DNA from: an uncultured Lachnospiraceae bacterium
GTDB taxonomy: Bacteria; Bacillota; Clostridia; Lachnospirales; Lachnospiraceae
Direction of reading: 5' to 3'
Length of the DNA: 50,277 nucleotides
Assembly: GCA_945621435.1 (NCBI GenBank)
Contig: CALZBR010000016.1
Coordinates: 1-50,277, forward strand
Shown here: in pieces, positions 17,990 through 27,131 of the stretch
Layout: each line of letters begins with the position of its first letter
Position numbering within the stretch: position 1 is the first letter of the stretch
Translations under genes and position numbers: made by a program
Notes under the pieces: model-generated
Told to the model about the DNA's origin: nothing
Seen by the model: the letters and a program-made list of their open reading frames with translations, nothing else
Databases searched by the model: none

Positions 17990-19144
17990 TTACTCCTCAG
18001 CAGGTGTCTCTTCAAATTCACCCTCTTCATAGTCCTCATATTGTCCGTCTTCGCTGTATTCTTCCTCGTCCAGATAATCCTCGTAGCGGAAGCCGGGTGC
18101 GTCCTTGGCCTGAGTCTCAGACTTGATATCGATCTTGAAACCGGTCAGTCTCGCTGCCAGACGGGCATTCTGACCTTCTTTACCGATTGCAAGGGAAAGC
18201 TGATAATCAGGGACAACAACTTTCGCCGTCTTCTCGTCGGGATCGGCAAATACCGCAACAATCTTGGCGGGAGACAAAGCATTCTGAATAAACAGGCCCG
18301 GGTTCTCATCCCAGTTCACAATATCAATCTTTTCTCCTCTGAGTTCTTCCACGATGGCATTTACTCTGGCACCATTCATACCTACACAGGCGCCAACCGC
18401 ATCCACGTTAGGATTGTTGCTCCATACCGCAATCTTGGTACGACTGCCTGCTTCACGGGCAATGCTCTTGATTTCAACGGTTCCGTCTTTGATCTCCGTC
18501 ACTTCGGACTCGAACAATCTCTTGACAAGCTCCGGATGAGTACGGCTGACATTGATGCGGGGGCCCTTGGGAGTATTCTTAACTTCCAGAACATACACCT
18601 TAATGCGCTCGGTAGGCTTAAATATCTCTCCCTTGACCATCTCACTCTCATTCAACATGGCATCGGTTTTACCCAGATTGATGCTGATATTCTTGCCGAC
18701 ATAACGCTGTACCACGCCGGTAACAACATCCTTTTCCTTCTCGTAATACTGATTGTAAATAACGCTTCTCTCTTCCTCACGAATCTTCTGAAGAATCACA
18801 TTCTTGGCGTTCTGAGTCGCAATACGGCCGAATTCCTTGGATTTGATCTCCACATGAAGTATATCGCCAACCTTTGCCTTGGAAGAAACTGCCTTGGCCG
18901 CCTCCAGTGAAATCTGAACGCAGTCATCCTCCACATCTTCTGCTGCAGGCACAACTTCCTTCTCGGCATATACCAGAAAATCACCGGTCGTGCGGTCAAT
19001 CTCGACCTTCACATTGTCTGCCTTACCGAAATGGTTCTTGCAGGCAGTGAGCAAAGAATTTTCGATCGCCTCAAACAGCGTCTCCTTGCTGATTTCCTTT
19101 TCCTTTTCCAGAATATCAAGTGCCTCCATTAATTCCTTGTTCAT
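17990..19144 (-). CDS. nusA: transcription termination/antitermination factor NusA
   Basis: A 384-residue RNA polymerase factor. Domains in order: N-terminal polymerase-binding domain (about 1-125), S1 domain (about 130-200, GVVQRYVGKNISINLG), KH1 (about 225-285, VGACVGMNGARVNAIVEEL) and KH2 (about 300-345, AIGKEGQNARLAARLTG). There is no AR repeat tail, as usual in Firmicutes; instead the end is a strongly acidic tail (DEEEYSEDGQYEDYEEGEFE). It modulates pausing and intrinsic termination. ATG follows GGAAAAGGAAAAGAA. Confidence 0.97.
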   Translation of the reverse strand: MNKELMEALDILEKEKEISKETLFEAIENSLLTACKNHFGKADNVKVEIDRTTGDFLVYAEKEVVPAAEDVEDDCVQISLEAAKAVSSKAKVGDILHVEIKSKEFGRIATQNAKNVILQKIREEERSVIYNQYYEKEKDVVTGVVQRYVGKNISINLGKTDAMLNESEMVKGEIFKPTERIKVYVLEVKNTPKGPRINVSRTHPELVKRLFESEVTEIKDGTVEIKSIAREAGSRTKIAVWSNNPNVDAVGACVGMNGARVNAIVEELRGEKIDIVNWDENPGLFIQNALSPAKIVAVFADPDEKTAKVVVPDYQLSLAIGKEGQNARLAARLTGFKIDIKSETQAKDAPGFRYEDYLDEEEYSEDGQYEDYEEGEFEETPAEE

Positions 19145-19198
19145 TTCTTTTCCTTTTCCTCCATTCCGACTTATCCCAAAGTCTGTTTAATCAATTTG

Positions 19199-19663
19199 TC
19201 AAAAATCCAATGCCAGTCGAATCACTGCAATATCAGAACGTGCAAAGCTTCTCTGAGAATCTCCCTCTGAGATGACAATGCTCTCTTCATTGAAACTCTC
19301 CAGTACTCCGGCATATTCCTTGCTTCCTTCCACAGCCTTAAAAAGTTTGATTTCAACTTCCTGTCCTATGGATGCCTGCAAATGTCTGTCCTTTTTCAGT
19401 GCCCTGCCAAGTCCCGGGCTGCTGACCTCCAGAATATAGGCATCGGGTATGAAATCCTCCCGATCCAATGCATCCGACAATGCCCTGCTCACATTTTCAC
19501 AATCCAGAATATTCACTCCCTCCGGTTTGTCAATGTAGGCTCTGAGATAATAATCCCCACCCTCTTTCAGGTACTCCACATCGTAGACTGATACTCCGTT
19601 GGCTGCAGCTATGGGCTCCAGGAGCTTCTCCGTTCTTGTCTCATAATCTTCTCTGCGGGACAT
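19199..19663 (-). CDS. rimP: ribosome maturation factor RimP
   Basis: A 154-residue protein, first gene of the operon. The pattern DVEYLKEGGDYYLRAYIDKPEGVNILDCE in separate parts (DVEYLKEGG; YIDKPEGV; DCENVSRAL) and EVSSPGLGRALKK is typical of RimP, which helps 30S assembly. ATG follows AAAAAGGAGGCTTTAGA, a very strong site. Confidence 0.96.
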   Translation of the reverse strand: MSRREDYETRTEKLLEPIAAANGVSVYDVEYLKEGGDYYLRAYIDKPEGVNILDCENVSRALSDALDREDFIPDAYILEVSSPGLGRALKKDRHLQASIGQEVEIKLFKAVEGSKEYAGVLESFNEESIVISEGDSQRSFARSDIAVIRLALDF

Positions 19664-19702
19664 TCTAAAGCCTCCTTTTTATTTATAAGAACCCTAACAT
19701 GC

Positions 19703-19734
19703 AAGTAAGAGTGGCTCTCAAGCCACTCTTACTT
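19703..19734. promoter_or_regulatory. perfect 14-bp hairpin in the rimP-nusA leader
   Basis: AAGTAAGAGTGGCT pairs perfectly with AGCCACTCTTACTT around a 4-base loop. It lies about 20 bases after the predicted transcription start and 40 bases before the rimP ATG. No T tract follows on either strand, so it is not a standard terminator; a leader control or RNase III-type processing element is possible. Confidence 0.6.
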
Positions 19735-19759
19735 CAGTAAATCATCATTAACATTAAGC

Positions 19760-19788
19760 AGTATAGACCTATCTGTCTGAAATGTCAA
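19760..19788 (-). promoter_or_regulatory. promoter of the rimP-ribF operon
   Basis: Minus strand: consensus -35 TTGACA (19783-19788), 17-bp spacer, -10 TATACT (19760-19765). It directly follows the stop of the upstream acyltransferase gene. Confidence 0.85.
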
Positions 19789-19791
19789 CAC

Positions 19792-20586
19792 TTATTTCAT
19801 ATCCTCCGTGTCACTCGAACTTTCCTCCGCCCTTCTGTAGCTGATAACCTCATAATCACTTTCCATACTTCGCATTTTCATGCATTCATATACCCGGTCA
19901 CGCAGCTCCCGACGTCTTTCCTTCGGATTCAGGTTCTGATTCGGATAAAAAGGACCATCAATATAGGTGACAATATTCACCTTCTCTGACTTTCCTCTTC
20001 TGTGATAAGTATTTGTCAACGCATACACCGGGCAGTTCAAGGTCACCGGATATCGGAAAGATACTGCCTGAAACGGACGTATTCCGGTATAATAAGGCCA
20101 GATATGTGCTTCCGGATATATGGTGACAGAATATCCTTTACGAATCTTATCCTCCACTGCACCCATAAAATTCTTCATGCCCCCCGTATCACAGGGAATG
20201 GGAATCGCTCCCAGCATCTCTACCATTGTATGCATCCCCGGCATGGAGACATTCTCCGGATTCACAATCAGAAAATTCCTCTTGGGGTAATTGGCAACGC
20301 TTGGTATAAAGGTATCCGCAAAGGGCTGTGTGTGGTTTCCATAGATAAAGTATCCCTTATCGCGATTTTCCTTAAGCTTCTCTCTCCCCACATACTTCAA
20401 TCTGAATTTGATTTTCTGATACAAAACCTTTATCGGCATGCTAAGGACATTCTGAGCCATCAGGGACGCAAAATCCCACAGTTTTCCATGGCTGTAACAA
20501 TAGTCTTTATCTATCACCCTCGGCGTAATCTGCGCCTCGGAAAACTCATCATTTAATTCATCCCTGTAATAGATAACCTTTTTCAG
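19792..20586 (-). CDS. PlsC-like lysophospholipid acyltransferase (second)
   Basis: About 264 residues if translated from the CTG at 20586; a GTG at 20517 would give 241. I prefer the CTG because its frame reads LKKVIYYRDELNDEF without interruption, AGGAAGGG sits five bases upstream, and CTGA makes a 4-base overlap with the upstream stop. The acyltransferase block GNHTQPFAD has H and D separated by five residues instead of the usual four, followed by the YPEAHIWPY block. It probably acylates a glycerol or sugar lipid at the inner membrane face. It ends the GT8/PlsC operon. Confidence 0.8.
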   Translation of the reverse strand: MKKVIYYRDELNDEFSEAQITPRVIDKDYCYSHGKLWDFASLMAQNVLSMPIKVLYQKIKFRLKYVGREKLKENRDKGYFIYGNHTQPFADTFIPSVANYPKRNFLIVNPENVSMPGMHTMVEMLGAIPIPCDTGGMKNFMGAVEDKIRKGYSVTIYPEAHIWPYYTGIRPFQAVSFRYPVTLNCPVYALTNTYHRRGKSEKVNIVTYIDGPFYPNQNLNPKERRRELRDRVYECMKMRSMESDYEVISYRRAEESSSDTEDMK

Positions 20587-21485
20587 ACTGACCCTTCCTC
20601 TCCGACCTCAGTGGTATACTCCAGAGGCATTCCGTAAAACTCCTCGTAAATCCTTCTCCATACCTCGTAATTCTCATTGCGCATGGTTCTGACACGCTCC
20701 CGCTCAGGCAGCTCCTCCCTGGGATAAACAGGCTTTTCAATAAAGATGCTGTATTCCTGAATCGGGAAACCGTCCGGTCCGTAACTGTCGCTGTCTTCCA
20801 TCGTTATAAAAATAGGTAACACAGGAACTTTGTTTTTGACGGCAAACTTAAAAGCTCCGTTCTTGAGAGGCTTTGGCTTGCGATAGTTCCACCACAGGCT
20901 CTGTTCGGGATATATTAAAATAAAATCCCCCCGTTGCAGAATCGTATCCACAGCCTTCAGAAAATTATACATGGTTTTTTTGTTCTGGCTCAAAGGCAGC
21001 GTGTTACAGTTGCGGAACAGAAATCCATAGAAACCCGGAAAATTGGTATAGTTGCCTTCCCTGATTACCTTGAACAGCTGCTTTTTCCCCTGATGCTCGG
21101 AAATTCTGAACAGATGCTCCACGGTAAAACAGTCAAAGGGGTTGAAATGATTACAGGTCAATATTGCCCCCGACTTCAGCTCATTCAGGTGCTCCATTCC
21201 CTTGATCTCTTTAATTACCAGTTTCTTCTCTTCCAACAGCTTATCCAGGAACTTCCCGGCCAACAGATAAGAAAGTTTCACCTTCGCCTTGCTGCCAGGC
21301 TTCACACGAAGGTAATCAATCTGCCCCGGCTGAAGGGGCAATGTAGGCGGATCCTCTTCTGCATCCACATCAAATCGTCCTTCTTTTTCCAGCTGTGCGA
21401 TTCTCTCAAGAACAGCCAGTCTGTCCGGTGCCTTCTCCGGAATATCGTTTTTTTTCACAATCCTTCTTTTTTCTCCCCGCCTCAA
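20583..21485 (-). CDS. PlsC-like 1-acyl-glycerol-3-phosphate acyltransferase (first)
   Basis: A 300-residue acyltransferase. The HX4D motif NHFNPFD lies near residue 127, FPGFYGFLFRNCNTLPL follows, and the YPEQSLWW block near 208 completes the PlsC signature. An unusual charged N-terminal extension of about 70 residues (rich in E/D and K/R) comes before the fold. The start appears to be TTG, nine bases after GGAGTG; GTG a few codons in is an alternative. It follows the GT8 gene and overlaps the second acyltransferase, pointing to a joint role in surface lipid synthesis. Confidence 0.85.
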   Translation of the reverse strand: MRRGEKRRIVKKNDIPEKAPDRLAVLERIAQLEKEGRFDVDAEEDPPTLPLQPGQIDYLRVKPGSKAKVKLSYLLAGKFLDKLLEEKKLVIKEIKGMEHLNELKSGAILTCNHFNPFDCFTVEHLFRISEHQGKKQLFKVIREGNYTNFPGFYGFLFRNCNTLPLSQNKKTMYNFLKAVDTILQRGDFILIYPEQSLWWNYRKPKPLKNGAFKFAVKNKVPVLPIFITMEDSDSYGPDGFPIQEYSIFIEKPVYPREELPERERVRTMRNENYEVWRRIYEEFYGMPLEYTTEVGEEGSV

Positions 21486-21502
21486 GTCTCTTCACTCCTT
21501 TA

Positions 21503-21536
21503 TCGGAATTCAATGCCTGTCGGAATTCAATGCCTG
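21503..21536. repeat. 17-bp tandem duplication at a gene end
   Basis: TCGGAATTCAATGCCTG occurs twice head to tail (21503-21519 and 21520-21536). The copies span the stop codon of the GT8 gene and the gap before the acyltransferase gene. Confidence 0.9.
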
Positions 21537-22471
21537 TATTTCCTGTCGTCTCCTACACAGTCCGATTCCTTCTTGGCCAGCCTCATCAGCTTCTTATGAG
21601 ACTGATTGTCCTGAAAACGCTGCTCTTCCGTGTAACTGTCACGAATATTCTGTATGGTATCAAAATATTCTGTTTCGTGGGCATACATCCAGAAAAACTC
21701 CTTGTACAGAATATCCTCAAAATGCCATGGCTTGTATGCCAGATTATAATGCACGAGTTTGACATTCTCCACCTTAATCTTTGGGTCTTCTATGGGCATG
21801 CGGTTCCACTCTCTTCCAAACAGCTTTACCCTGCCCTTACACAGACGGTTTATATAATCCTGATCCTGAGCCACCGCAAATTTGATCTTATCCAGCAGAT
21901 AGATAAACTTTTCCTGGAATTTAAATTTTCTCAATTGATGCAGGTTCATCAGAAGGACACCGGCGTTGAAGTAATTGCGATAATCCGCCACGCCTACCAC
22001 CTTTTCCGCATACTCCCGGAAAACAGGTGTGGTCTGAATAACGTCATCCTGGGCCGCCGCCACAAGATTTGTCCCCATATCAATATTGTAAAGCTTTGCA
22101 ATGTCATCCAGAATCACAATATCACTGTCCAGATACAGCACCTTGTCATACTGCGGATACAGGTTAGGCAGGAACAGCCTGAAATAGGTTGTCTTGGAAT
22201 AATAGTCTCTGGTGTAGAGCTTATCCTTTACCTTCTCGATATAGTAAGTCAGATTTACGAACTCTATATCAACATTTGTTCTCTCATACTTCGTGATTCT
22301 TTTTTTGTTCTCATCACTGATATTGGTATGCAGAACCTTAATCAGGTATTTGTATTCTTCCGAGCAGTTATCAATCAAAGACTGAATTGCCACGGCAAGG
22401 AAGGGACAATACCCGTCATCCACTGCAAAAAAAATCGGTATTTCTTTATTGGTTACGGTTACATTTTCCAT
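21527..22471 (-). CDS. GT8 family glycosyltransferase (second)
   Basis: A 314-residue retaining glycosyltransferase. IPIFFAVDDGYCPF at the N terminus binds the nucleotide sugar, LYLDSDIVILDD (about 113-124) holds the DxD metal motif, FNAGVLLMNL and VAQDQDYIN follow, and VHYNLAYKPWHF (about 257-268) is the HxxxxKPW motif. The C-terminal tail is basic and probably touches the membrane. It is two genes ahead of a PlsC pair. The acceptor is unknown. Start after AAGGAGAAATAGAGC. Confidence 0.92.
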   Translation of the reverse strand: MENVTVTNKEIPIFFAVDDGYCPFLAVAIQSLIDNCSEEYKYLIKVLHTNISDENKKRITKYERTNVDIEFVNLTYYIEKVKDKLYTRDYYSKTTYFRLFLPNLYPQYDKVLYLDSDIVILDDIAKLYNIDMGTNLVAAAQDDVIQTTPVFREYAEKVVGVADYRNYFNAGVLLMNLHQLRKFKFQEKFIYLLDKIKFAVAQDQDYINRLCKGRVKLFGREWNRMPIEDPKIKVENVKLVHYNLAYKPWHFEDILYKEFFWMYAHETEYFDTIQNIRDSYTEEQRFQDNQSHKKLMRLAKKESDCVGDDRKYRH

Positions 22472-22474
22472 GCT

Positions 22475-23305
22475 CTATTTCTCCTTGTTCTGAAATTCAG
22501 CTTTTAGCCGAAGATATTCCTCCAAATCACTGTCAAAGGTAAAACAATGCAGATAACGATGTATTTCCTCCACATTCCACTGCTTATAATTCTCCGTGTG
22601 GGGATAGGGAAGGAACATCAGTCTCTTGCAGAAATGACACACAACAGTGCCCTTTCTGTTGAATTTGGACTGTTCATTGTAGATTCTTGAAATCAGCTTC
22701 TTTTTGGTGGTTGATTTGAAGATTGCGGACTGGTCTGCAAACAAAAGTTTTTTCCTACGGATCAGCTCCCTGGCCTTTGCAAGAAGCCCTGTCTCTCTTA
22801 TTTTAGCCATGTTCAACAGAAGCATACCTGCATTGAAATAATCCGGTCGGATCAGCCAGCAGCCATACTTTTCTTTTACCGCCGCGTACTCGTATTCTGT
22901 CACATCGATATCCCACAGCTTTCTGATATCCCCCGCGATCATGATATCGATATCCAGATACAACAGTTTATCCGGCAATTGCGGGTACAAATCAGCCAAC
23001 AATCTCAGCAGAGTATAAGGAGTGCAGTAAGCGGTCTCATTGACACAGCCTCCGAACTCCCTTTCATACACATCCGTTACATCTATCTTTTCCACCAGGT
23101 TTGCCGGATTTTTCTCCTGTACCACCCTGTTTAGGAAGTCCACCTGTTCTTCCGTGATGGATGTAAAACTCTCATTGACACGCTGAAGATTCATGGTCAT
23201 AAGAAATACATGAATACTCTCCTTCGTCCTGTTTGTCATGGACAACAGCTGTGTCAGTGCTCCGTCAAAAACCTTCTCATTTCCGCAAAGCAACAGATTA
23301 ACCAT
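22475..23305 (-). CDS. GT8 family glycosyltransferase (first)
   Basis: A 276-residue GT8-type protein. It has the DxD equivalent in LLYLDIDIMIAGD (about 116-128), then FNAGMLLLNMAKI and FADQSAIF. The C-terminal HFCKRLMFLP with a later W replaces the usual HxxGxxKPW, so the donor or acceptor may differ from the second GT8. It follows a 56-residue protein and precedes the second GT8 by three bases, so the operon seems tightly coupled. Confidence 0.85.
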   Translation of the reverse strand: MVNLLLCGNEKVFDGALTQLLSMTNRTKESIHVFLMTMNLQRVNESFTSITEEQVDFLNRVVQEKNPANLVEKIDVTDVYEREFGGCVNETAYCTPYTLLRLLADLYPQLPDKLLYLDIDIMIAGDIRKLWDIDVTEYEYAAVKEKYGCWLIRPDYFNAGMLLLNMAKIRETGLLAKARELIRRKKLLFADQSAIFKSTTKKKLISRIYNEQSKFNRKGTVVCHFCKRLMFLPYPHTENYKQWNVEEIHRYLHCFTFDSDLEEYLRLKAEFQNKEK

Positions 23306-23320
23306 TACAACATCAAACTC

Positions 23321-23491
23321 CTATAAAATACTGTATGACATAAACTCATAGACAAGCCGTGTTCCTTCCATAATCTCAGGCGGAAGCAACGCCCGCGCTA
23401 CCAGTTTTAAATCCTCCGTCTCCTCATCTGTACGTCTCAGATGTGCGTAATCCCCGTCTATATCCACAACAATATATTCAAAGCGCTTCAT
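23321..23491 (-). CDS. conserved small protein (DUF3006-like)
   Basis: A 56-residue protein, MKRFEYIVVDIDGDYAHLRR at the start and LVARALLPPEIMEGTRLVYE later. The pattern of a short beta domain with PPEIxEGTxL resembles small DUF3006-type proteins; no function is known to me. The ATG at 23491 follows AGAGGAAACTGT; an earlier ATG six codons upstream has no such site. It is the first gene of the GT8/PlsC operon. Confidence 0.65.
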   Translation of the reverse strand: MKRFEYIVVDIDGDYAHLRRTDEETEDLKLVARALLPPEIMEGTRLVYEFMSYSIL

Positions 23492-23538
23492 ACAGTTTCC
23501 TCTTTTCATTAGCCGATATGCAATTGCACATTACCTTT

Positions 23539-23561
23539 TAGGCGTATCCGCATTACGCCTA
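23539..23561 (-). promoter_or_regulatory. 5'-end hairpin of GT8/PlsC transcript
   Basis: TAGGCGTA pairs with TACGCCTA (8 bp, 7-base loop). Its upstream edge coincides with the predicted transcription start, so it would sit at the very 5' end of the mRNA. Confidence 0.55.
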
Positions 23562-23567
23562 TACACC

Positions 23568-23596
23568 ACATTACACGGTTTTAAAAACTATGTCAA
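23568..23596 (-). promoter_or_regulatory. promoter of the GT8/PlsC operon
   Basis: Minus strand: consensus -35 TTGACA (23591-23596), 17-bp spacer, -10 TAATGT (23568-23573). A short AAGTG/CACTT inverted repeat overlaps the upstream side of the -35 box. Confidence 0.75.
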
Positions 23597-23687
23597 GTGG
23601 TACTGGCACTTCAATTATAAAATTTATATAAATTTTTTCTCTTTCGTCATCCGTTTTTCTGCCATAAGCCATAAGGTACGCACAATG

Positions 23688-23723
23688 AAAAAGGAGACTC
23701 CGTACCAACGGAATCTCCTTTTT
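23688..23723 (-). terminator. groEL terminator
   Basis: 15-base arms (AAAAAGGAGATTCCG and CGGAGTCTCCTTTTT on the minus strand) with a 6-base loop. It lies 20 bases after the groEL stop; the T-rich arm supplies the T tract. Confidence 0.9.
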
Positions 23724-23744
23724 GTTACACTTTTAAACCACGGC

Positions 23745-25385
<1,641 letters not shown>

Positions 25386-25439
25386 TTACTTAATATTGTT
25401 CGATTATTAATTGAATTGCAGGACACGCCCTTGCTACAA

Positions 25440-25724
25440 TTACTGCACAATTGCCAGAATATCGCTCTGCTTGACAACGATAAACTCGTCATCCCCGAGC
25501 TTCACATCGGTTCCGGCATACTTTGAAAAGATGACCTGATCGCCGACTTTCACCTGCATCGCGATCTCTTTTCCGTCAACCATGCCGCCGGGGCCTACTG
25601 CAATAACCTCGGCCTGCTGGGGCTTTTCCTTATTCTGTCCGGGAAGAACGATTCCTGAAGCGGTAACCTCTTCCGCAGCCAACTGCTTTAATACAACTCT
25701 GTCACCTAAAGGTCTTAATGTCAT
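25440..25724 (-). CDS. groES: co-chaperonin GroES (Hsp10)
   Basis: A 94-residue lid protein for GroEL. RPLGDRVVLKQL at the start, the mobile loop around TASGIVLPGQNKEKPQQ, VGDQVIFSKYAGTDVK and the final DILAIVQ are all present. ATG follows GGAGGTATTACC. Regulated by CIRCE/HrcA with groEL. Confidence 0.97.
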   Translation of the reverse strand: MTLRPLGDRVVLKQLAAEEVTASGIVLPGQNKEKPQQAEVIAVGPGGMVDGKEIAMQVKVGDQVIFSKYAGTDVKLGDDEFIVVKQSDILAIVQ

Positions 25725-25764
25725 GGTAATACCTCCTTATTTTTAAAAAGCTGTCATTCTATTA

Positions 25765-25791
25765 TTAGCACTCATCATCATCGAGTGCTAA
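25765..25791. promoter_or_regulatory. CIRCE operator (HrcA site)
   Basis: A perfect TTAGCACTC - 9 bp - GAGTGCTAA element, 41 bases upstream of groES and just downstream of the -10 box. HrcA binding here represses groESL at normal temperature. Confidence 0.98.
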
Positions 25792-25803
25792 TCATCAAAA
25801 CAT

Positions 25804-25832
25804 ATATTAGTTTTATATGCAGAGTTTTTCAA
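25804..25832 (-). promoter_or_regulatory. groESL promoter
   Basis: Minus strand: -35 TTGAAA (25827-25832), 17-bp spacer, -10 TAATAT (25804-25809). CIRCE covers the start site. The AT-rich stretch from 25833 to about 25950 shows no gene. Confidence 0.75.
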
Positions 25833-25951
25833 ACGTATTCTCAACCATTTACATCACTTTTTCTTTGATTATCTCTCGTTTTCTTTTATATTCTTCGTTT
25901 TTCTTATATAATTCCGAAATGGAAGATTTTATATTTACTTTATAATTTGGT

Positions 25952-25991
25952 GTGACAAAGGGCGCTCCTCGTGACAAAAGCCCCGTCCCTA
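25952..25991. repeat. 19-bp tandem repeat element, copy A (two units)
   Basis: GTGACAAAGGGCGCTCCTC (25952-25970) is followed by the terminal unit GTGACAAAAGCCCCGTCCCT (25971-25990). The same element with three units is at 27074-27131. Both lie just past the 3' end of a minus-strand gene in the same orientation. Confidence 0.9.
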
Positions 25992-26020
25992 AAAAAGGGA
26001 ACCACCTTCGTGATTCCCTT
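25991..26020 (-). terminator. terminator of the 26034 gene
   Basis: 11-bp stem AAGGGAATCAC / GTGGTTCCCTT on the minus strand (one G-U pair, loop of 4, arms 25995-26005 and 26010-26020), followed by TTTTTT that runs into repeat copy A. Confidence 0.85.
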
Positions 26021-26033
26021 CTAAATCTCTCGA

Positions 26034-27020
26034 TTATTGATTGTATACTCCATAGTCGCCAACAGAACCAATCTTTACCATCCGGGCTGCTTCTTTCTTC
26101 TCCCGCACCTTGGAAACGATGGTGGGGATGGCTCCGAGAAGCAGGAACAGATACAGCATCACAAGGTTACCGTAGTAGGAACCTTTTTCAATGATTTCCT
26201 CCTCCAATGCTAATCCGAGCAGCCTATAACATTCAAACAGGGTAAAGCCTTCCTCTTTTCCGCCTCCCTGAATATAAAGCCGAAGCGCCCAGTCAATCTG
26301 GTCTCCGATATAAGTCATAAGAAGCATAATCACAACACTGATGACAATGCCTTTTTTCGTCAGCTTTCCGCCAAGAAGCTCATAGCCCTTCAATACACCT
26401 ATCGCCATGACCACACCGGAGATGGCAGCCACATAGCCCAGCTGGCTCAAAAGCACAATCACCAGCACGCCAACAACGGAACCGATCAGCGCACCTACGA
26501 CACCGCCTATCACATTTTCGTTCTTCTGCTGCCTCTCATAAGTCTCTACGCTGATGCCGCTCTGCATTCTGCCGGCACAATCCTCACAGAGATGATAAAA
26601 GTTTCCGGCCGCTTTGTATGCAGATGTCTCAACCTGCTGATTGCAAAGATTACAGCAGGGATGGAATCCCATTCTCTTTAGGAATGGAATCAATGCATTT
26701 ACGCTGACCATCAGGTTTTCCATCAGCTTTTCCGGCTTTGGTTCATTCTTTAACATAATGCTGATATTCGTTCCGTTTTGCTGAAGATTCGTAATTGGCT
26801 TTACGCCCTTTTTGAACTCATTAATTTCATCTTTCGTCAGAACCGCTCCCGAGACAATCCTTGCCGCCGTATGGACAGTAAGCAGATACGGATAGGAAGC
26901 ATTCGGTGCATAAATCAGCAGATCGTAGCCCTCATACTGTCCATGTAATACATCGTTCGCTCCGTCGTAAAACAGCCCGAATCTGGCTGCAAGCATGTTA
27001 TATACTTCTGTTTTATTCAT
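26034..27020 (-). CDS. hypothetical membrane protein with Cys-pair finger
   Basis: A 328-residue protein I do not recognise. The N-terminal 150 residues are soluble. Residues about 135-175 hold CCNLCNQQ and a later HLCEDCAGRM, two CxxC-type knuckles likely to bind zinc. Four or so hydrophobic segments follow (about 190-215, 218-235, 243-262 and 290-312), with a short basic C-terminal end. The start is the ATG after GTGGGGGAAA; the longer frame upstream runs through repeat copy B and is rejected. It follows the DUF1905-like/papain-like gene by about 110 bases. Confidence 0.7.
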   Translation of the reverse strand: MNKTEVYNMLAARFGLFYDGANDVLHGQYEGYDLLIYAPNASYPYLLTVHTAARIVSGAVLTKDEINEFKKGVKPITNLQQNGTNISIMLKNEPKPEKLMENLMVSVNALIPFLKRMGFHPCCNLCNQQVETSAYKAAGNFYHLCEDCAGRMQSGISVETYERQQKNENVIGGVVGALIGSVVGVLVIVLLSQLGYVAAISGVVMAIGVLKGYELLGGKLTKKGIVISVVIMLLMTYIGDQIDWALRLYIQGGGKEEGFTLFECYRLLGLALEEEIIEKGSYYGNLVMLYLFLLLGAIPTIVSKVREKKEAARMVKIGSVGDYGVYNQ

Positions 27021-27073
27021 TTTCCCCCACTCTTTCATCCTTATGTATTTTATTGTGATATAGTACCTTCTTC

Positions 27074-27131
27074 GTGACAAAGGGCGCTCCTCGTGACAAA
27101 GGGCGCTCGCCGTGACAAAAGCCCCGTCCCT
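27074..27131. repeat. 19-bp tandem repeat element, copy B (three units)
   Basis: Units start at 27074, 27093 and 27112 (GTGACAAAGGGCGCTCCTC, GTGACAAAGGGCGCTCGCC, then GTGACAAAAGCCCCGTCCCT). The terminal unit ends inside the stop codon of the 27130 gene. Confidence 0.9.
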
